Origin: an uncultured Mycoplasmatota bacterium
GTDB lineage: Bacteria > Bacillota_I > Bacilli_A > RF39 > UBA660
Assembly (NCBI GenBank): GCA_900551525.1
Contig: URWD01000025.1
Coordinates: 1-17,899, forward strand
Direction: 5' to 3'
Length of the DNA stretch: 17,899 nt
Below the pieces are notes generated by a model that saw only the letters and a list, made by a program, of their open reading frames with translations, was not told the DNA's origin and did no database searches. Made by a program: the position numbers and the translations under genes. Shown here in pieces: positions 13,353 through 17,899 of this stretch (the first letter of the stretch is position 1; the number at the start of each line of letters is the position of its first letter).

Positions 13353-15215
13353 CTAGAAACCTCGACCTCCACCACCACCGCCGCCAAAGCCGCCGCCTGA
13401 TGAAAATCCTCCACCATGACCACCATAAGAGCCACTAGATGAACTAGCCATTTCTCTATTAATAGTAGTTTGAGCCCCTCTAAAAGCTTCATTAAGTGAT
13501 GAACTAATTACACTAGTCATATTAAAATCATTAATAAATATATAATTATTTCCATAATAAGTATCAGCAAGTTCTATTTCTTTAATCTTAACATTCATAT
13601 CTTTTTGTACCTTTTTTGCAAGACCAAAAATAGTTGCATATACTAAATATCTTTCCCACAAAATAATTTCTGGTAATTCTTTAGTATCAAATGTACCAAA
13701 ATCATTTAAGAACTTTTTAAATGCTTTCCATCTAGTATAATGTTCAATACCTTTTTCACTCTTTCTTTTAATTGTACCAATATAAATTATAAAAATAATG
13801 GCTGCAAATATTAAAGTATTTACAATAAATGTATCTACATTTAGCACAATACTAGCAAAATAAATTATAAAAGCTAAGAATAACATAAAGAAACCATAAC
13901 CATATCTACCAGACAAATTATCAAAGAAACCTTGATTTTTACCATCTTCCATAACCTTATTTTTCCATTTTGTATAACTACTCATAAAAGTATTACAAGT
14001 TTTAGTTGATGATGCATATGACTTTAATTCTTTCGTAGTAAATTCATTATTGCCCCCTACTGTTGTAAATAGAAAATCTACTAAACAATTTTCAGTATCA
14101 TTTAAATTATCTCTATTAATTAAAGTAAATTTATAATTATTCTTTTGTTCAGGTAATTTCTCAACACTAACATTCTTCTTATAAATTAAATTCATAAGTG
14201 ATGCACTCATAGCATTTGGTGTTATAGTATTATTCATTAAATAATCTATTACTTCAACATTATAATCATCAATAAATTCTCTATTATATTCACCAACAAA
14301 TTTAGGTTTTCTTTCTTTATCATATTTTTTATAAACATAAATCCATAAACTTACTAAAAGAACATAATAACCAATTGATAAACCTTCAATTGTATAAAAA
14401 TAAGCTCTATATTTTTTTCTTAAAGCATTATCTTTAGCAACTATAGCATCTTCACTTTCTACGATACTTTCTTTAACATCATCATTATTTACTTTAGAAA
14501 ATAAACTTTCATTAAACCCAGTTTTAGGCACAAGTGTCCTAAAGTCAACCGCAGTTCCAGCATCTAATTTTTTAACTTTTGCCAAAACACTTGTATATTT
14601 TTCATTAACATTTATAATATCGGAAGAACCTGTAAGTGGTCCATGAAACCACCAGCTAAAGTCATTTTTATTCATTTTAATTGGATAATTTACTCTAATT
14701 TGTAAATCTTTAATATTATCTTCAAATCCAGTACCTAAAAAATTCCAATAATATTCAATAACATCATTATGGGCAATACCTACATCTTTTAAAGTATATT
14801 TAATTAAAAATGCTGTAGTATCATCATCAGTTGCATAATACATTCTAATTCTAATACCTTCACTCATATCAGTTAATATATATCTTGCTTTTGTACCATT
14901 ATTAGCATAATCAACTTCGTTAAACAAATCAAAATCATTATTAAAAGTATCAAAAGAAACATTATTTACATAACCAGCCGATATACTTAGATTTTCCAAA
15001 TTACTTGCACTATAATTACCATAATCATTTCTATAAAATATATCTCTTTCATATCCATTAAATGTTCCCTTTAAAACAATTAATTCTTTTACATCCATAT
15101 CACCATTTTTTTGTAAAGTAGCATCAATATAAAAATGTTTTATGTCATAATCAGCAGCAAAACTTACAAGTGGTAAACACATAAATGTTATAATTGCAAT
15201 TAATATTTTCTTCAT
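13353..15215 (-). CDS. DUF2207 family membrane protein with glycine-rich tail
   Basis: 620 aa. A signal peptide (about 1-20, ending LVSFA) leads into a beta-rich external domain typical of DUF2207 (DIKHFYIDATLQKNGDMDV; YERDIFYRND; DVIEYYWNFLGTGF). One membrane helix lies near 275-297 (YYVLLVSLWIYVYKKY), followed by a cytoplasmic stretch. Two closely spaced helices sit near 440-485 and are followed by a C-terminal domain ending in a Ser/Gly tail (SYGGHGGGF, SSGGGFGGGGGGG). This arrangement and the adjoining lemA gene are the classic LemA-DUF2207 pair found in many bacteria; its biochemical function is unknown. The ATG has GAGGTGA upstream. A hairpin with T-run lies between lemA and this gene, suggesting reduced read-through. 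Confidence 0.92.
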   Translation of the reverse strand: MKKILIAIITFMCLPLVSFAADYDIKHFYIDATLQKNGDMDVKELIVLKGTFNGYERDIFYRNDYGNYSASNLENLSISAGYVNNVSFDTFNNDFDLFNEVDYANNGTKARYILTDMSEGIRIRMYYATDDDTTAFLIKYTLKDVGIAHNDVIEYYWNFLGTGFEDNIKDLQIRVNYPIKMNKNDFSWWFHGPLTGSSDIINVNEKYTSVLAKVKKLDAGTAVDFRTLVPKTGFNESLFSKVNNDDVKESIVESEDAIVAKDNALRKKYRAYFYTIEGLSIGYYVLLVSLWIYVYKKYDKERKPKFVGEYNREFIDDYNVEVIDYLMNNTITPNAMSASLMNLIYKKNVSVEKLPEQKNNYKFTLINRDNLNDTENCLVDFLFTTVGGNNEFTTKELKSYASSTKTCNTFMSSYTKWKNKVMEDGKNQGFFDNLSGRYGYGFFMLFLAFIIYFASIVLNVDTFIVNTLIFAAIIFIIYIGTIKRKSEKGIEHYTRWKAFKKFLNDFGTFDTKELPEIILWERYLVYATIFGLAKKVQKDMNVKIKEIELADTYYGNNYIFINDFNMTSVISSSLNEAFRGAQTTINREMASSSSGSYGGHGGGFSSGGGFGGGGGGGRGF

Positions 15216-15234
15216 AACTCACCTCTTTAATATT

Positions 15235-15257
15235 AAAAAAGACGTTTAGAACGTCTT
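15235..15257 (-). terminator. Terminator-like hairpin between lemA and DUF2207 (possible attenuator)
   Basis: AAGACGT (loop TCTAA) ACGTCTT is a perfect 7-bp stem on the minus strand, overlapping the lemA stop codon and followed by TTTT. It would end part of the transcripts and set lemA above DUF2207 in amount, if the two share a promoter. Confidence 0.7.
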
Positions 15258-15807
15258 AGAATTTAACTTGAACATTTTGTCGTTCTGTTTCATTTGCTTC
15301 AAAGAAAGCTTCTTTGTTAAACTTAAATAAACTTGCAATAATATTACTTGGCACCATAGATACTTTATTGTTATAAACCATAACAGTATCATTATAGAAT
15401 TGACGTGCTGCAGCAATTTTGCTTTCAGTTTCTGTAAGTTCTTGTTGTAAAGCTTGGAAATTGGTATTAGCTTTTAAATCTGGGTAACTTTCAGTTAAAG
15501 CAAATAATTTTGATATTGCCTTTGTAAGTTCTCCATCGGCTTTCATTTGTTCTTCAGGAACAGTAGCAGAAACATAAGTATTACGAGCCTTAATTACAGC
15601 TTCAAGTGTTTCAGATTCATGTTTAGTATAACCTTTAACTGTTTCTACTAAATTTGGTATTAAGTCAAATCTTCTCTTTAATTGAACATCAATTTGAGCC
15701 CATTGATCTTTAACTCTATTTCTTAAAGCAATTAAGCTATTATATACACTAATTGCCCAAAGTACTATTAAGACAAGAACTATAATTAATATCATCCACC
15801 ATTTCAT
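15256..15807 (-). CDS. lemA: LemA family protein
   Basis: 183 aa, the usual length. One N-terminal membrane segment (about 4-22) is followed by a short exposed turn (YNSLIALRNRVKDQWAQ) and a mostly helical coiled domain. Family hallmarks are visible: WAQIDVQLKRRFDLIPNLVE (36-55), TVKGYTKHE, LEAVIKARN, SYPDLKANTNFQALQQEL, and AARQFYNDTVMVYN near the end. It is probably membrane-anchored with the helical part on one face; function is unknown in the family. The start is set by GGAGG 8 nt before ATG 15807. It is the first gene of the lemA-DUF2207 unit. Confidence 0.95.
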   Translation of the reverse strand: MKWWMILIIVLVLIVLWAISVYNSLIALRNRVKDQWAQIDVQLKRRFDLIPNLVETVKGYTKHESETLEAVIKARNTYVSATVPEEQMKADGELTKAISKLFALTESYPDLKANTNFQALQQELTETESKIAAARQFYNDTVMVYNNKVSMVPSNIIASLFKFNKEAFFEANETERQNVQVKF

Positions 15808-15849
15808 ATGCTCATCCTCCTTAAAATAATTTTATCATAAATTTAAAAT

Positions 15850-15878
15850 AATATAAATATTTTTTTATAAGTTTACAA
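15850..15878 (-). promoter_or_regulatory. Promoter of lemA
   Basis: On the minus strand TTGTAA (15873-15878), a 17-bp spacer and TATATT (15850-15855), about 45 nt before the start codon and just after the terminator of the upstream gene. Confidence 0.55.
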
Positions 15879-15889
15879 TATTTAATGTT

Positions 15890-15918
15890 AAAACCTGATA
15901 GATTTTTAGTCTACCAGG
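15890..15918 (-). terminator. Intrinsic terminator of the 15925-17145 gene
   Basis: CCTGGTAGA and TCTATCAGG pair over 9 bp (one G-U) around a 7-nt loop, followed by TTTT on the minus strand, 6 nt after the stop codon. Confidence 0.85.
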
Positions 15919-15924
15919 CATTAT

Positions 15925-17145
15925 TTAATTTATTCTTAGCGGTGAACTTTGACTTCCATCACCTGAGACATAGGTTACAGAAGATGTAAGATAAAATGAT
16001 GGTCTAACATATGTAGTTATTTGAGTATTATCAGATGTATATGAAGGCTCATTGAAAGCATATAAAATTCCATCTGTAGTCATATAATATCCCAAAGCAT
16101 CACCAAAGCCAGAGGAAAAACTATGAAATAAATAAAATGCTTCATTCTTACTATAATACAACCATGATGTATTATCCAAAGTCGAAAGATTCCAATTAGA
16201 ACTATTCATTGCATACCTTAATTCACTAATAGATATTGTACCAATTTTCATTGATAACGTATGAGCTGCATTACTTTCAGCTGTATACCATACTTTTGCA
16301 GTATACCAATCAATCAAAACTGGACTCGCTACACTACCAGCAAGAAATTCAATTTTATAAGTATTATTTTTTAAACTTGTTTGACTTAATATACTAGAAC
16401 TTATTTCCCCACTAATCCAATTTTCTAGATATATCATATTTTGCCATTCATCACCAAGCGTACCAATAAATGTACTATTTAAAGCAGTATAGGCTTCTGT
16501 ACCTGTAAATGAGGTAGCATTATATTTTGAAGTGTTATATGATCCAATATCCCTATATTTTACAACTTTTACTTTATCTCCAAAGACGCCGATTATCCTA
16601 TACAAATTATCTTCTGGACACGTTGCTTCATAACTTCCAAAACATATATAGTTATTTACACTTGAAGATGATCCTGCATATCTATACGAATTATCACCTG
16701 CTCCATTAATTAAACTAGCATCGTGAAAATAAAGATTATTGTCACCTTGTGATCCTGTGTATAAAGACTTTACATAATCTGAAAGATACACAACAGAAGG
16801 GACAACATCAAAATACACATAACACTTATCGGAAACATTACCACTCATAAGGACTCTTTTATTTTCATCATCCCAACTTAGTTCTCCCTCATTTTCACAT
16901 TTAGACAACTCACTATTAAAAACATATCCCTCTGTAGGCCATTCACTTCTTGTAGTCATTTCATAATTTCCACTACCAGCTTCTGTTTCAAGCATCATAG
17001 ATATTGTATTTATATTCTTCTTTACTTGTTTAGCATCCTCTTCCTCATAAACTTTATATTTATTATTTGTGTATATAAGTGTTACCCCTACACCAAAACT
17101 AAATACCAATAATAACAGCGTTATTTTCATAGCTACTTTTTTCAT
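15925..17145 (-). CDS. Membrane-anchored surface protein, complete paralog of the 1-817 gene
   Basis: 406 aa. An N-terminal hydrophobic segment (about 6-25, GVGVTLIYTNN at its end) is followed by a charged stretch (31-45) and an external region. The first module has TISMMLETEA (47-56), EWPTEGYVF (68-76), and C83 and C108 in SKCENEG and SDKCYVYFD. The second has NGAGDNSYRYAGS (147-159), and C168 and C176 around ICFGSYEATC, then NLYRIIGVFGDKVKVVKY. A long Ser/Thr/Tyr/Asn-rich domain ends in YVRPSFYLTSSV and GDGSQSSPLRIN, a closing motif I associate with uncharacterised Firmicute surface domains. No sorting signal is seen, so anchoring is N-terminal. The start has GGAG 7 nt upstream. It lies downstream of rpoC behind that gene's terminator. 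An 18-T tract and TAGAAT box are in its promoter. Function unknown; a variable surface antigen or adhesin is inference. Confidence 0.88.
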   Translation of the reverse strand: MKKVAMKITLLLLVFSFGVGVTLIYTNNKYKVYEEEDAKQVKKNINTISMMLETEAGSGNYEMTTRSEWPTEGYVFNSELSKCENEGELSWDDENKRVLMSGNVSDKCYVYFDVVPSVVYLSDYVKSLYTGSQGDNNLYFHDASLINGAGDNSYRYAGSSSSVNNYICFGSYEATCPEDNLYRIIGVFGDKVKVVKYRDIGSYNTSKYNATSFTGTEAYTALNSTFIGTLGDEWQNMIYLENWISGEISSSILSQTSLKNNTYKIEFLAGSVASPVLIDWYTAKVWYTAESNAAHTLSMKIGTISISELRYAMNSSNWNLSTLDNTSWLYYSKNEAFYLFHSFSSGFGDALGYYMTTDGILYAFNEPSYTSDNTQITTYVRPSFYLTSSVTYVSGDGSQSSPLRIN

Positions 17146-17210
17146 ATATTATCTCCATTCTTTAACAATATCACACTAGATATTTACCTTACCATATACT
17201 AATTCTAACC

Positions 17211-17228
17211 AAAAAAAAAAAAAAAAAA
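17211..17228 (-). repeat. 18-base poly-T tract (minus strand) in the promoter of the second surface-protein gene
   Basis: Eighteen uninterrupted A on the plus strand, read as T18 upstream of the gene starting at 17145. Three bases downstream on the minus strand is TAGAAT (17202-17207), the same -10-like box as at the 1-817 locus. Length, position and neighbouring box match the first tract, while other flanking bases differ. Confidence 0.8.
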
Positions 17229-17278
17229 CAGCATCATTTTTAGACGTTTTTAAAATTTGGCAGATTTTTATGAATTTA

Positions 17279-17312
17279 CAAAAACAGAAAATGCTTATTC
17301 AGCATCTTCTGT
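17279..17312 (-). terminator. Intrinsic terminator overlapping the rpoC 3' end
   Basis: ACAGAAGATGC and GCATTTTCTGT pair over 11 bp (one G-U), with the rpoC stop codon inside the 7-nt loop, followed by TTTTTG on the minus strand. The last codons of rpoC form the 5' arm. Confidence 0.88.
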
Positions 17313-17899
17313 TTCTTCTACTTCGTTTACAATTTCTTCAGTATCTTCGATAATATCATCATTATCCATAAGTTTTTCTTCAAGTACTTCTTGAGCATCA
17401 TCATCTAAAATTGCCTTTTCAAGTTCTATATCAATATTATTATAATCACTATAACCAGTACCTGCAGGTATTAGTTTACCAATAATAACGTTTTCTTTTA
17501 GACCTTGAAGTCTATCAACTTTACCATGAATAGCAGCATCAGTAAGTACTCTAGTTGTTTCTTGGAATGATGCAGCAGATAAGAATGAATCTGTTTCTAG
17601 TGAAGACTTAGTAATACCAAGCATAATTGGATTACCTTTAGCAGGAGTTTTACCAGCCATAATAACTGGTTTATTTCCTTCAGTAAATTCTCTTAGAGAA
17701 ACTGCAAGACCTTCAACAAAGTCAGTATCTCCGCTATCCGTAATTCTTACCTTATTTATCATACGTTTACAAATAATTTCAATGTGTTTATCGGAAATAT
17801 CAACACCTTGTAATTTATAAACTTTTTGTACTTCTTTTAATATGTATTCTTGTGCAGTAAGTGGGTCAGTTACAGCAAGTAATTCTTTTGGTGAAATAA
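17295..17899 (-). CDS. rpoC: DNA-directed RNA polymerase subunit beta', C-terminal fragment (5' end outside window)
   Basis: The frame continues through the right edge; the internal ATG at 17762 is not the start. The sequence shows LTAQEYILKEVQKVYKLQGV, DISDKHIEIICKRMINKVRI, DSGDTDFVEGLAVSLREF, PVIMAGKTPAKGNPIMLGIT, KSSLETDSFLSAASFQETTR, VLTDAAIHGKVDRLQGLKEN and VIIGKLIPAGTGYSDY. This is the universal beta' C-terminal region that packs near the trigger loop and omega. It ends in an Asp/Glu-rich tail of about 40 residues. beta' is the catalytic clamp subunit of RNA polymerase. It is the last gene of its transcript here, with a terminator built into its end. Confidence 0.97.
   Translation of the reverse strand, partial: ISPKELLAVTDPLTAQEYILKEVQKVYKLQGVDISDKHIEIICKRMINKVRITDSGDTDFVEGLAVSLREFTEGNKPVIMAGKTPAKGNPIMLGITKSSLETDSFLSAASFQETTRVLTDAAIHGKVDRLQGLKENVIIGKLIPAGTGYSDYNNIDIELEKAILDDDAQEVLEEKLMDNDDIIEDTEEIVNEVEETEDAE

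Overview
This is a very AT-rich window using the standard bacterial code: TGG encodes Trp, and TGA, TAA and TAG all terminate. Shine-Dalgarno sites are strong (GGAGG type) and intrinsic terminators are many. Firmicute-type promoters, a C-terminal fragment of RNA polymerase beta', a DeoD-type phosphorylase and above all a CotE-like spore-coat protein point to a low-GC member of the Bacilli, probably a poorly characterised, possibly host-associated, endospore-forming lineage. The exact lineage is inference.

Layout, left to right. 1-817: 5' part of a membrane-anchored surface protein gene (minus strand), paralogous to the gene at 15925-17145. Each has an 18-base T tract next to its presumed -10 box. 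1025-3161: a deoD then phosphohexomutase operon (minus). 3230-3507: tandem promoters driving a stand-alone structured RNA (plus), ending at a bidirectional terminator. 3509-4851: a membrane protein and an alpha/beta hydrolase, translationally coupled (minus). 4926-6973: a surface protein with signal peptide and sorting-like tail, preceded by an unknown gene that looks frameshifted in a run of five G (minus). 7020-7083: divergent promoters sharing a 10-bp inverted-repeat operator. 7104-8807: a large double-HTH regulator (plus). 8880-9413: cotE (minus). 9494-11106: hit and capA-like genes (plus). 11137-12895: two overlapping tandem DUF1016/YhcG-type PD-(D/E)XK nuclease genes (minus). 12940-13227: a small unknown gene. 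13353-15807: a lemA and DUF2207 pair. 15925-17145: the second surface protein. 17295-17899: the 3' end of rpoC.

How the parts may work together. deoD and the mutase fit nucleoside salvage and sugar-phosphate interconversion. The HTH regulator probably controls itself and the divergent surface-protein operon through the shared operator. The two T18-preceded paralogs look like candidates for phase-variable expression. The DUF1016 pair has conserved ends and a divergent middle. At the homologous codon in that middle, each gene carries a perfect DNA palindrome of different sequence (27 bp and 19 bp). I consider this the most unusual signal in the window. No tRNA, rRNA, CRISPR array, insertion sequence or transposase was seen.
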